A stretch of 64,000 nt of DNA from Porphyra umbilicalis (lineage: Eukaryota; Rhodophyta; Bangiophyceae; Bangiales; Bangiaceae): NCBI GenBank assembly GCA_002049455.2, contig KV918803.1:62001-126000 (forward strand), read 5' to 3'. The position numbers were made by a program, and so were the translations under genes. Positions 51,293 to 61,584 of this stretch are shown one piece after another. Each line of letters opens with the position of its first letter. Position 1 is the first letter of the stretch. The notes beneath the pieces are model-generated. The model was not told the origin of the DNA. It searched no databases and was given only the letters and a program-made list of their open reading frames with translations.

Positions 51293-54200
51293 ATGTCGGA
51301 GTACGGCCGCTACGCTGGCCCTCGCTTCGCGCAGCTGGACGACGACTACAAGGTCTGGGCTGTGTACTGCCGTGCACAGATGATCAAGGAGAAGGTTTGG
51401 GCTGCGGTTGTGACGGACCGCCCCGCGTCTGGGAGCGGTGCCAAGAGCGACGTTGCAACTGAGGCGTGGGACCTCATGAACGAGTCGGCCCTGGCGACTA
51501 TCCAGATGTCGGTCAAGCCGGTTCATCTTTATTCGGTGACGGCGGTCAGTACGGCCAAGGAGGCGTGGGATGCGCTCAAGGACATCTTTGAGGCGCGGGA
51601 CAACGCACGCCTGCTGCAGCTCATGCATGAGCTGAGCAACCTCAAGAAGGGCAGCGACGAGAACATCATCAAGTACACGTCGCGCGCCAAGGGCATCCGT
51701 CAAGAGCTCTCCATGCTGGGAAATCTGGTGGACGAGAACACGCTTGTCCTGCAGATCCTGTCGGGCCTTCCGGCCGAGTATGACATGATCAAGACCGTTC
51801 TGGAGAACATGGACGGGAAGCGCAACCTCGCTGACGTGAGCGCCAAGCTGCTCACTGTGGAGCAGCGGGGGAGCCATGGGCGGTCGTCCTCGGCGACCGG
51901 CGTCAAGTCGCAAGCGTTTGCGGCAACGGCTTCAAAGAAGCCGTGGGACAAGCGCGCGGTCGTGTGCTACTACTGCGACAAGAAGGGGCACATGAAGCGC
52001 GACTGTCTCAAGAAGAAGGCCGACGACGCCAAGGGCAACAAGAAGCCAAATGGCGGGCGTCGTGAGGGTGGCGGTGGAGGTGGTGCACCTCCCCGCGCCG
52101 CATTGGCCTACGCTGCGTCGGCAGGCCAGGCCGGGAAGCTCAACGCTTCCGGGAGCACCAGCGGGTCCTCGACCTGGGTGTTGGACTCGGGTGCGACCAG
52201 TCATATGGCCGCCCAGGACGCGGGTTTCACCGTCAAGACGACGGGGAGCGGGGCCAAGGTCACTCTAGCTGACGGCCACAAGGTGCCCATCAAGGGGCAC
52301 GGATACGCGTCCATGGACGTGGGGAAGGGAATCACCACGGCTCGCATGGTCCTCGATGAGGCCATGCTTGTGCCGGATCTGACAGACAACCTTCTGTCGG
52401 TCCGAGCGGTCGACCGCTGTGGCGGTGCCGTGGTGTTCGTTGGCGACGCCTGCTATATCCTCAGTGATGGGGAAGCGGTGCTCGTGAGCGGAGTTTTGAG
52501 CAACGCGTCTGTCGTCGGCTCGGTCAACGAGTCGGAGAACTACGTGCTCAAGGTGACTCCGGTCACGGCGTCGGCCAGAGCCGCCTCCACGCACATGGAC
52601 GGCGAGGCAGAGCTGTGGCACCGCCGGTTCAACCACTTGGGTTTCGAGAACCTCAAGCGTGTGGTTGGGATGGTCGATGGGATTCCATCGACGGTAGCCG
52701 ACGCCAAGCGCGTTCCTGGTACGGTATGCGTGCCTTGTGTCGACGGAAAGATGGCGCGTTCTCCGCATCATCGCTCGACAACGACCACCACCAAGTGCGA
52801 GTTGACGGACGTTGATGGGCCGTTGACGGCGTCGCTGGGCGGCTCTGTCTACTTCGTGACTCTGATGGAAGACTCCACTGGGTTCATCACGGCGACGCCC
52901 ATCAAGTCCAAGGGCATGGTTCCGGATGTCCTCAAGGCCCGCATCAAGCAGCTAGAGACCCTAACTGGGCTTAAGGTGAAGCGGGTTCGTCACGATGGCG
53001 CCAAGGAGTACGTGAGCCGCGACCTCCAAGCCTGGTATGAAGACAAAGGCATTACGTCTGAGAAGACGGCGCCGTACTCTTCGCAGCAGAACGGGAAGGC
53101 AGAGCGCGCCAACCGGTACATCATGGAGCGCGTCCGTGCGGCTCTTCTGGACGCCGGAGCGGAAGAGGAGCTGTGGGCGGAGGCTTTGTCATCCGTCATC
53201 CACGTGCTCAACCGATCCCCCAAGGCGGGTCAAGATGTGACCCCGCTGGAAGCCCTCACGGGGAGACGCCCCGACGTGAAGGGATTTCGGGTCTGGGGGA
53301 GCCGGGCATGGGCTCTGAAGCCCAAGCAGCAGCAGCGAAAGCTGGAACCCAGGACCGACGTCGGCCGTTTTGTCGGCTACACTGTTGGTGGCAAGGCCTA
53401 CCGCATCCTAGAGGATGGCTCAAACAAGGTCTTTGAGCGCCGAGATGTGCTCATGGAGGAGACCTCAAGCAAAGCCATCAAGATGACCTCTGTCCCTGGC
53501 CCTGCTTCCACCCCTTTCCTGACCAGTCAGACGGATGGTGACAAGGAGGACGGCGCCATGGACATGCTGGAAGCGGAAGCCGCAAGCGGGGACGAGTATG
53601 CCTCGCAGCAGTCGTCAGAGAGCGACGTTGAGCCGGACGAGGCTTCCGGGCTCGACGCAGAAGACGGAGATGACAATGACGCCGGCGAGGACGCGGCGGA
53701 TCATGATGGACACGACGTGCTGTCTGGATCCACCACAGAGAGTGGTGACGACGGGGTGCAAGCACTCCGGCGGTCGAAGCGCAAGCCGGCACCCAAGGTT
53801 ACCTGGTGGGAGCGTAACCCAAAGGCATACGCTGCAGAAGGACCCAAGGGCGGAGATCCGTCGGGATGGGACCTGACCAAGGCGCCAGCCAATGCGAAGG
53901 AGGCGCGTGCGCGATCGGACTGGCCGCGTTGGAAGGCGGCTGAGAAAGAAGAGTACCTCGCACACAAGAAGCTTGGTACCTGGTCCAATACCAGGAGCAG
54001 CAACAAGCGTAAGGCTGTCAAAACGCGGTACGTGTACGACATCAAGCACGATGCTGAGGGCAACATGACTCGGTACAAGGCGCGACTGGTGGCGCAGGGC
54101 TTCAACCAAGTGCCGGGGCGCGACTTTGATGAGACATGGGCACCAGTGCCGAGCTCGGCCACGACACGCGCGCTCTTCGCGGTGGCGGCGGCCAAGGACT

Positions 54201-55471
54201 GGGAAGTTCACCACGTGGATGTGAAGACGGCCTTCCTCAACGCAAAGATGGACAAGGAGATGTACATCAAGCTTCCGTTCGGAGCCGAGCCAGGGGAGGA
54301 AGGTGATGTCCGCCGTCTGAACCTGGCTCTCTATGGGACCAAACAGGCGGGACGATTGTGGGGCATCAAGCTTAACAAAGAGCTCAATGCCATCGGAGCG
54401 GTCCGGTCCAAGGTGGACCCGTGCCTCTACACGTGGAGCCACCCTGTGCACGGGCTTGTCTACATCCTCGTCTATGTGGACGATCTCATTGTGGCTGGAA
54501 AAAGCCTCGAAGGGGTCCAGATGGTCAAGGCATCGGTGTCGGCGTCTTTCGACGTACGCGACATGGGTGAGGTCAAGGACTTCATTGGCATGAAGGTCAT
54601 GCGAGATCGGGCTGCCAAGGTGATCACCCTGAGCAATCCGGGGCATGTCAGTTCCCTGCTTGAGGCTTTCCAGATGGACAAGTCTGCGCCTAACAAGACG
54701 CCCATGGTGTCAGGTGCCAAGCTTTGCAAGACGGGGGAGAATCTACTGCCCGAGGGCAACCGGTACGCCGAGCTTGTTGGCTCGTTGCTGAACCTCTCCA
54801 CGACGACGAGGCCGGACATTGCCTTTGCCGTGGGCGTGCTCTCTCGCTACATGTCATGCCCCGAGGAGGACCACATGCGCGCGGCCAAGGGGGTGCTCCG
54901 ATATCTTCGCGGGGCTACGCGACTAGGGGTCGTGTACGGCGACGACAAGCCTCTCCAAGGGTACGTTGACGCAGACTGGGCAGGCGATATTGACGCTCGT
55001 CGGTCGACGACGGGCTTTGTCTTCACCCTCAATGGCGGGCCGATATCGTGGACGAGCAAGCGCCAGTCGACCGTGGCGACGTCAACGGCCGAGGCCGAGT
55101 ACGTCGCCGCCGCTATGGCGACCAAGGAGGCGCTGTGGCTGCGCAAACTTCTGTCGGAGCTGGGCGTCGACGGGGACGCCGTGCCCATGGGGGAGGACAA
55201 CCAGGCGTGCCTCGCTTTGGTCAACAATCCCGAAGCCACCGGGCGTACCAAGCACGTAGACGTTGCGTACCACATGGTGCGCGACTACGTCGCGCGTGGG
55301 GAGGTTGCCTTCTACTTTCTTCCCAGCGCCGACATGCCCGCAGATGGCATGACGAAGCCACTGCCGGCCCCGGCGTTCACCACATTCCGGGGCGTCATCG
55401 GCGTTGGCTCGGATCTGGGCACTTCGGGGAGTAGCGGCACGCGGGCCCTACGTCCTGCGCCGCAGTACTGA
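51293..55471 (+). CDS. gag-pol: C3 Ty1/copia gag-pol polyprotein, about 1392 residues
   Basis: Start chosen at 51293 (ATG before SEYGRYAGPRFAQLDDDY); the frame is open further upstream but that is leader. In order: UBN2-type capsid (LMHELSNLKKGSDENIIKY; LPAEYDMIKTVLENM), zinc knuckle CYYCDKKGHMKRDC (51965-52006), protease with WVLDSGATSHM (about 52175), HHCC region (LWHRRFNHLG..CVPCVDGK, about 52614-52745), integrase core (about 52800-53200; HDGAKEYVS, SSQQNGKAER), acidic Asp/Ser linker (about 53520-53790), reverse transcriptase (about 53950-54720; VDVKTAFLNAKMDKEMYI, LVYVDDLIV), RNase H (about 54955-55330; YVDADWAGDIDARRS, STAEAEYVA, KHVDVAYH). Gag and pol share one frame, as in Drosophila copia and plant Ty1/copia. 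Confidence 0.95.
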   Translation: MSEYGRYAGPRFAQLDDDYKVWAVYCRAQMIKEKVWAAVVTDRPASGSGAKSDVATEAWDLMNESALATIQMSVKPVHLYSVTAVSTAKEAWDALKDIFEARDNARLLQLMHELSNLKKGSDENIIKYTSRAKGIRQELSMLGNLVDENTLVLQILSGLPAEYDMIKTVLENMDGKRNLADVSAKLLTVEQRGSHGRSSSATGVKSQAFAATASKKPWDKRAVVCYYCDKKGHMKRDCLKKKADDAKGNKKPNGGRREGGGGGGAPPRAALAYAASAGQAGKLNASGSTSGSSTWVLDSGATSHMAAQDAGFTVKTTGSGAKVTLADGHKVPIKGHGYASMDVGKGITTARMVLDEAMLVPDLTDNLLSVRAVDRCGGAVVFVGDACYILSDGEAVLVSGVLSNASVVGSVNESENYVLKVTPVTASARAASTHMDGEAELWHRRFNHLGFENLKRVVGMVDGIPSTVADAKRVPGTVCVPCVDGKMARSPHHRSTTTTTKCELTDVDGPLTASLGGSVYFVTLMEDSTGFITATPIKSKGMVPDVLKARIKQLETLTGLKVKRVRHDGAKEYVSRDLQAWYEDKGITSEKTAPYSSQQNGKAERANRYIMERVRAALLDAGAEEELWAEALSSVIHVLNRSPKAGQDVTPLEALTGRRPDVKGFRVWGSRAWALKPKQQQRKLEPRTDVGRFVGYTVGGKAYRILEDGSNKVFERRDVLMEETSSKAIKMTSVPGPASTPFLTSQTDGDKEDGAMDMLEAEAASGDEYASQQSSESDVEPDEASGLDAEDGDDNDAGEDAADHDGHDVLSGSTTESGDDGVQALRRSKRKPAPKVTWWERNPKAYAAEGPKGGDPSGWDLTKAPANAKEARARSDWPRWKAAEKEEYLAHKKLGTWSNTRSSNKRKAVKTRYVYDIKHDAEGNMTRYKARLVAQGFNQVPGRDFDETWAPVPSSATTRALFAVAAAKDWEVHHVDVKTAFLNAKMDKEMYIKLPFGAEPGEEGDVRRLNLALYGTKQAGRLWGIKLNKELNAIGAVRSKVDPCLYTWSHPVHGLVYILVYVDDLIVAGKSLEGVQMVKASVSASFDVRDMGEVKDFIGMKVMRDRAAKVITLSNPGHVSSLLEAFQMDKSAPNKTPMVSGAKLCKTGENLLPEGNRYAELVGSLLNLSTTTRPDIAFAVGVLSRYMSCPEEDHMRAAKGVLRYLRGATRLGVVYGDDKPLQGYVDADWAGDIDARRSTTGFVFTLNGGPISWTSKRQSTVATSTAEAEYVAAAMATKEALWLRKLLSELGVDGDAVPMGEDNQACLALVNNPEATGRTKHVDVAYHMVRDYVARGEVAFYFLPSADMPADGMTKPLPAPAFTTFRGVIGVGSDLGTSGSSGTRALRPAPQY

Positions 55472-56350
55472 ACCCCCTCGGGGGGGGCGGCGGTTGGCGG
55501 CGGAGTGGCGGTGTCGGCGGCTCGGAACGGCTTCGGGTCGATTGGGCGGTTTACGGCGAAGTCGGGGGCTGGGCTGTATCAGTACAGCCCTCCTCGGAAT
55601 CGGGATCCGATTGTCGGCGGGCTGTACTGATACAGCCCGAGTCGGATTCGTGCCGAAATTCGTCGATCAAGTCGACGTTTCGCCGATCGAGTCGGGGGCG
55701 GCCGGTCGAATCGATGTCTACCGAACGTTTCGTCGGACGATCCGATCAACATTGGACGACCGCGTCAATTCGATTTTCGGCCGGGCGGTAGCCGTTACGG
55801 CTGTACTGATACAGCTCCAGGCCCTTGCATCGCTACGAAGGCAGCGGCTTGCGTCGCCTTTACGCCGACTGGGTGGCCTGCGGCGGTCGGGCGGTCGGCT
55901 AAGGGCTTCTCCGATGCTGTCCGCGTCGACCGAGGCGGACTTGGCGGACATCGTTTTGTTTTTGTTTTAAGTGGCGGGGGGAGGGCTGTACTGATACAGC
56001 CCAGCTTCATGCGTCTCGACCAAGTCGGCGGTTTGCGTCGACTTTGCGGCGGTTGGGCGGCTTGCGGCGGCCTGGCGGTCGGCTGGCGGGTGCTCTGATG
56101 CTGTCCGAGTCGGCGGTTGTCGACTTGGCGGTGAGCGGTTTTTTGGCCCACATCGCGTTTTGCGGCCAAGTCGGGGAGGGGGGGTTCTGTATCAGTACAG
56201 CCCAAAACTGATATGGCTTCCCGAGGAGGGCTGTACTGCTACAGCCCGGGCCCGAGCAGCGGCGATCGGGAAGCCAAATCAAGCTGTAAGCCGGAAGCCG
56301 GGCTACCTTGCATCCGGACTCCGGAACCGTCACAATGTAATTGGGGGGAG
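55472..56350 (+). other. C3 3' non-coding region with six hairpin repeats
   Basis: No gene. Six copies of GGGCTGTACTGATACAGCCC or variants lie at 55571-55590 (reversed), 55619-55638, 55798-55818, 55983-56002, 56184-56203 (reversed) and 56228-56247. Each is an 8-bp inverted repeat around a 4-base loop. Between them are loosely repeated GTCGGCGG / GGCGGTTGGGCGGCTTG words, so this is a degenerate, roughly 100-200 bp modular array. Function unknown. Confidence 0.85.
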
Positions 56351-56722
56351 TGTTGAGCATGGCTCAGCAATTCCATTTGTCTGTACTTACCAGGTTGAGC
56401 ATTGGGACTCAGTTTTGGGTATTTACCTATGCACTTGTTGTATGTTTTGTACTTGTGTGTACTTGATTTGTTGGTCTCGTAGTGGGCACTCTCTGCTGGG
56501 TTGAGCTCGGGGGGGGGGACTTGTGTGGGGAGGTGCATGCCCGTTCTGGGAGGTGCGCCGCGGCCCGCGCGCACTGAGAACTGAGGCACGTGGGTGTGCT
56601 CCGAGAGCGGGCTGCCCGACGACCTGTCCTGGGGCCGCCTGGGGTACATTAGGTGGCTGGACACGGCCCAGGACCTCTGCCATAGTAAAACAACGCACGC
56701 ACTTGACCACACCGACTTCACA
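56351..56722 (+). repeat. C3 3' LTR (372 bp)
   Basis: Same sequence as the 5' LTR except about three substitutions and one G fewer in the G-run. Confidence 0.95.
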
Positions 56723-56727
56723 CCCGT

Positions 56728-58440
56728 GACCAGCAGCCGGGCTTCTGAGTCGGTGGGCGAGTCGGTGCCTATGAACGGGCCGTGTGGAGCGCTTGTTTCT
56801 GTTGATGCAGTCGGGTTCCCGGTAGCCGACTGATATGTCGGTTTGAGGTTTCTGCGCGTTCGTCTCGGGGTGTGTTTGGACCACGTGAATAGATACAAGT
56901 CGTTTCCCCGTGTACGCACACATCTCCTTTTCTGCATCCTCCGCGTCAGGGACTACGAGAGCTCCCGAGTCTCGGGAAACTGTGGCAAGGTGAGGCCGCC
57001 GCCGCGGGTGTCGGGCGGGAGCTTGCCTACGCCCGTGCAGTCGGCCGTCGTCTCAGACACGCGCTCCGTAACGCCAGTATACTGGCACACATACGGGCAC
57101 GCTCCACGCGCCCGCCGGCGGCAGGGTGGCCGAGGCTAATGAAGAGGCAACGGCGGCGCCCGCTCCGACACGGCTGCCACACTCTACACGCGCTTCAGCA
57201 GTACGCGCGACGCATTTCCGCCACGGCGGCCGTGTGGCCGGCGGTCAGCAGCACGGCGATAGCCGCTGCCGTCGCCCGACCGCTGCTGTCCTCGGCTGCT
57301 GTCGCCACCGCCGGGCGGGGGAGAGATGGCGTCCAGGTGTCGGCCTCGGCCGGGACGGCCGCTTGCCGCGTCCGCGGCCGCTCGCGCGGCCGACGTGGCC
57401 GCCACGGTGGTCATCGCGCTGCTACGCAGCGGTGTCGGTGACGGCAGCGTCGGGCCGCGGCTGGCGGCGTGGTAGCCAGCCGTCGTGGGCCTGGTGGCCG
57501 TGCGCGTGGCCGCGGCGGCGGCGGGCGGTGAAGAGCATCGGCGTCGGCGGGGGTGCGTCGTCAAGTCCACCGCGACAACCGTGGCGCTGGCTGCGGCCGC
57601 CGAGCGCCTGGGCGCCGACGGCGGGGGAGGGGAAGGGGATAGGGGGGGGGGGCCCGTCCGTGCCTCACAACACGCCCGCGGGCAATGGGCCGCGCAATGC
57701 GCCCCCACCAACGCCAACGGCCGCCGCCACGGGCGGCCATGTCGGGCACCGACGCCACGGCGGCCACCAGGTGCGGCGTGAGGCAGAGCAAGTCGGCCGC
57801 GGCGTCGTCACCGTAGCCACGTCCGGTGGCGGAAAGAGTTCCCGCCGTTGCCGCTGTGAGGGTGCGGCGGCAGGCCCGCGCGTAGACGGCGACGGCGGAG
57901 ACATGGCCATGCCCATTCCTCGTGCCTGTCGAAACCGTACAGAGGCAATGCCTTCGTCACTCTGCGTCCGTGGACGGAATAATAAAGACCCAGGGCAGTC
58001 TCATTGTCGAACAGGTGGCGTCGTCGGACTGAAGTCGGCAATGACCGCGTGGCTTCCCTTCCCCTGGTTGCAATTTCGTGCCACGCGATCCGCATGCGAC
58101 GTATTAGAGCCGAGATCGACGTGATTGTTCAAGTTAGCACTCTCATTGGCCCGCGTTAGATTTTGCTTAGCCGAGACATCGAGACCGCGCAACGTCTGCA
58201 AGGTCCGACCGCGGGAGGCTGGCATCGATTTCCTGAACAGGAGCGACTCCCGTTGAGGCTCATGTTCACGAACGGGAAGCTGAACGGAACTGGCTGCCGT
58301 TCAAGCTGCCCGCGGACGAGAATCCCGTTCAGCCTCCCGTGCTGATTGCATTCTTTGTGACGATGGACGCAGCCTCATACGCTCGGTAGAGACTTTGGCT
58401 TCTCACTCCGACCAGCTGACCAGCGGGGGCGGACGTATGT
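56728..58440. other. 3' flank of the transposase candidate, then GC-rich DNA without supported gene
   Basis: Directly after the C3 target duplication the old 3' end of the transposase gene continues for a few codons (DQQPGF, then TGA). 57126-58124 has a 332-residue frame and overlapping frames on both strands, Ala/Arg/Gly-rich, no motif; treated as GC-rich non-coding. 58235-58340 has GAACGGGA / TCCCGTTC palindromes related to 41005-41085. Confidence 0.35.
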
Positions 58441-60090
58441 CAATACGACGGTGTGCGCGCGGTGGCTACCTCTCTCACGGAGCCAACACTCCTCCTCGTC
58501 ACCTCCTCACAACCGAGGGAGATCACTTGCCGTCTGGCGAGTGCCCCTGCCGCCTTCGTGGTGCCTAACGACGGCGGCCGCCGCACGTTCTTTCTGCCGC
58601 GCCGCGCCACAATCATTGGCAGGGGCGGCCGGGGGCCACAGGGAGCCGTCCAGAAACTTCCCGGGGAGGCGCCCCGCCCAGCCAACGGTGCTGCACCTCG
58701 CACCGCCGTGTCGGCGCTCATCCCCCGCTTGGCGACCGGCGGCGAGTGAGGTTCGGCATCAACCGCGGCGACAACGACCACCGCCGCCGCCGTCGCCGCC
58801 ACCCCCACCCCCCGCCGCCGCCCTCGTCGGCGGGCGGCCGCCATGGGGAGCCTTCCCGCGCCGCCGCACGCCTCCACTGGCCCCTTCGCGAAGACAGCGA
58901 CCGCGCGTCTCCCGTAGCTGACGCGGCCACAGCTTTCGACGGCGGTGGCGGCAGCGCCTTCGCCGCCGGCGTTAGTAGGGCCGCCCGCCAGCTGCAAAGT
59001 GGGGACCGGAGCGCCGAGGAGGCGCCGCCTCCGCCGGGGTGGGTGTCCGATTTCGCGGCCGTGGGAGGGCGTCGAGGAGCCGCTCGTCAGTGCACGGAGT
59101 GGCGCCGTCCGTCGGAGGGCCCGCGAAGGGGGCACCGCCGGGCAACCGGGGGCGGCCGAAAGGGGGTGACGGACTAGATGTTGCCGGAGCTCCGTCCACT
59201 CCTCGGGTCGGCGGTGAAGCGGGCGGCGGCGGCGGCTCGTGCGAAGAGGAGCTCTTCGGCGGCGGTGCTTGCGCTCGACGCGACGGCCGTGGACATGACA
59301 GCCGCCGAAGCCAAAGGGGAGGAGAGGGCAACCGCGCCGGTCGGGGAGACGGAGGCCGCCGCCGGCCGCCGGAGGCTGGTCACCACCGTCGCGGCCACGG
59401 TGGCCGTCGCCACCCGCTGCCACGTGCTCCTTGATGAGCGAAGCGCTGTGTTGGCCGCCGCCACCGCCGTCGCTGCCATCGCCGTCCCCGTCTTGCCCGC
59501 CGTATTTGGCATCGCGGTGCGACTGACAGGCGACTGCTGGTGTTGGTGACTGGGGCGGCGCCAGACAGTGGAGCGGGGCTCGTCGCGGCGGTCATTGCGT
59601 GCCTGCCCATCCCGTCGCCGCCGCCGCCCGCGTCCTCGTTGGAGGTGGGCAGCCACGGCGACGGCGGCAGCGGCGTCGCGGGGGTGGAATTGCAGTCGGG
59701 TGCGAAGGGGGTGTGGGTGGAGCCTCCCCCACTGTCGCTCCTCGCGCACGTCACGGAATCCGCCGCGCTCTCTGCCGATGCGTTGCGGTCGGCGGAAGCG
59801 GGCCCCGCGGAAACGTTAACCGCCTCGCACTCCCTGGTGCCCTCGTGCGCGCGTGTGCTCGCAACTGTCCTCGTGTGGCCAGTGGCACAGCAGGGTACAA
59901 AGCTGCGCTGACATACAGAAAAACACAGAATTTGACAAAAACCGACTCCACCTGATCCAGGAGAACAGAAAAATGCGATATGGTTCGAATCGGATGCCGA
60001 ATTTCGGCTGGTGGACCACGAGAAGGGACCTCCTTTGGGGCAGGTTGCTATTTATGACGGTTGCGGCCGGCTCTCTCGGTAGACACTTGT
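58441..60090. other. GC-rich block, coding status doubtful
   Basis: Overlapping frames on both strands up to 327 residues. The plus-strand frame at 59174-59550 is the least biased (Ala/Val-rich with two hydrophobic runs, AVLAAATAVAAIAVPVLPAVFGIAV) and weakly resembles the peptide from the minus strand of 29230-29685. The plus-strand frame at 58453-58749 (SQPREITCRLASAPAAFVVPNDGGRRTFFLPRR) has a more normal composition. No family recognised for either, and no promoter or intron signals seen. Confidence 0.3.
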
Positions 60091-60834
60091 CTAAGGTGGA
60101 TGTCACGCATTAAATCCTCTGGCGGCGACGCATGTTCAGGCCCGCCAGAGACGGACATCATCGCACCCAATGCCGAATATTTCGCTATAGAAAGAACCAC
60201 CAACTCGCAAGCTTTCAGTCAATGCGCGCCGTTCCGATGTGTGGACTGTATTCTGGAGCTTTGTCGTCCGTGCAGAAACAGTAGGGTGCCGGTTTTGCGG
60301 TACTTCTTGCGCTCTCGTTGACGCCATGCTTCCATGACGGGCATGTGAGGCGTGCTCGACCAGGGAAAGTTGTAAGCATGTACATGACGAGCCTTACAGC
60401 CTATCAGAAGTCGAAACTGAGCATTGCGGAAACGCTGGCGGTCGGGACCGAAAGTGAAGCGCCGGCCCTTGGACTCGGCCATATCTGGTCGCACAGATTA
60501 TGAAGCGGGGGCTACCGTTTGAATGCATGTTTTTTTTTTCGTCTCATGCAAGCCAGTCGGCATGATCCGCCCTATCAGTTTGAGTGGACTGTATTTATCA
60601 GCTGGATCATTGTTGCAACGGCTATTGCTGAGCTGGAAACCGGACGCAGCGCTTCACCAGTGTCGCGCGACCCACGCGCATTCCGGCGCTTCTCGCACTC
60701 ACAGCCCCTTTTTTTCGGAGTACCGCCGGAACTCCCATATCTGTCATCTCAGGGACTTTGGCTCCTGGAGGACCAGTTCCGACGCTCCCACATCTTTTTT
60801 GGGACAGGTTTTAGTGCATAAGATATACCTTTAG
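60091..60834 (-). mobile_element. Inverted-repeat transposon family T1, copy 2 (744 bp)
   Basis: Matches 24034-24799 in reverse over nearly the whole length, with ends CTAAGGTGGATGTCACGCAT and (inverse) CTAAAGGTATATCTTATGCA. No clear 8-bp duplication at this copy; the outer flanks instead form a short inverted pair (CGGTAGAC / TCTACCG). No transposase. Confidence 0.85.
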
Positions 60835-60844
60835 TCTACCGCAT

Positions 60845-61110
60845 GCATCATTTGATGCCCTGAGCATCATTTGATGCGCTTTTTTGGCACCATTTTTTCG
60901 TGCTTCTCGGCCTCGCACGCTCCTTTTAACAACAGAAACGGACTCAGAGATGCTTTCTTACTCTTGGGGGAACTTGGAGCCATTGTGCTACGGATGCAAA
61001 GGGGGGGTGCTCCAGACGCCAGAATATGGGGGGTCGAACCGTCGTTGTCTGGCCCTGTGAGAGGGTACATCATTTGATGCACCACCGGGCATCATTTGAT
61101 GCCATTTTGA
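60845..61110. repeat. Inverted-repeat cluster with CATCATTTGATG motif
   Basis: GCATCATTTGATG occurs at about 60847, 60866, 61068 and 61090. The two left copies with their spacer are roughly mirrored by the two right copies, so this may be a small element of about 265 bp with repeated ends. The motif itself is nearly palindromic. Confidence 0.6.
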
Positions 61111-61126
61111 TGTAGAATAGACACTA

Positions 61127-61162
61127 CAGCCGTTCTCCCAAAAATCTCACACTCCAACTGTT
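61127..61162 (+). mobile_element. Half copy of MITE M1
   Basis: TACAGCCGTTCTCCCAAAAA, then TC.CACTCCAACTGTT, the left arm of the palindromic MITE at 38473; the second arm is missing. Confidence 0.75.
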
Positions 61163-61584
61163 CCCTGGCCTGTAGGTCAGGGTATCTACCAACAGGGTGA
61201 AGACCGTTTCTATCTTCTTTGAGAGCTAGTGCACGTTGCGGGAGTACTTGTTGAGACCGAGAAACACATCCTTTTCGCTCGCTCTGCAGCCCCTGGAAGT
61301 TTCGTCACCGCTTCTTTGCACTGGAAACGTTGGTACGCGTTGTCGGGTGCCTCGTACCAAGTTGGACGCCATGGGGAGGTCTTGTTCGCGCGTACGGTTC
61401 GCGACAGTGTTCATAGCGCAAGAAGCTGGATGGAAAGGGTCGTGAGGCGGGGTGAACGGTCTACGGGGCCCTCCGGCGGTGTGACACAGAATACTGTCGA
61501 TGGTACTTTGAGAGCGGCGGTCTCGGATGTTTCTGAGGGCGTTTATTTGCAGTCAAACGCTTGAAAGCAGGAAGTTGCGAGGCG
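61163..61584. other. Intergenic, no supported gene
   Basis: A 111-residue plus-strand frame (61229-61564) without motif. Nothing else seen. Confidence 0.3.

Larger units (their letters stand above)
50764..56722 (+). mobile_element. Ty1/copia element C3, young and whole-looking, TSD CCCGT
   Basis: LTRs at 50764-51136 and 56351-56722 differ by about three substitutions and one G-run length change (about 1%). Flanks CCCGT at 50759-50763 and 56723-56727 are a perfect 5-bp duplication. Primer site GGTTATGGGCCCAG follows the 5' LTR, and a purine tract TTGGGGGGAG precedes the 3' LTR. Gag and pol form one continuous frame. About 870 bp of unusual non-coding DNA separates pol from the 3' LTR. It is a different lineage from C1/C2 (separate LTR sequence and a gag-pol fusion). 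It landed in the last coding bases of the transposase candidate. Confidence 0.96.

Noticed and set aside
57126-58124. 332-residue open frame on the plus strand
   Set aside because: Arg/Gly/Pro-rich, overlapped by long frames in all other frames, no domain or promoter; typical of GC-rich non-coding DNA.
58440-59423. 327-residue minus-strand open frame
   Set aside because: Same reasons; it also overlaps a more normal-looking plus-strand frame.
59985-60000. GGTTCGAATCGG resembling a tRNA B box
   Set aside because: No A box, no cloverleaf and the last bases do not fit the B-box consensus.
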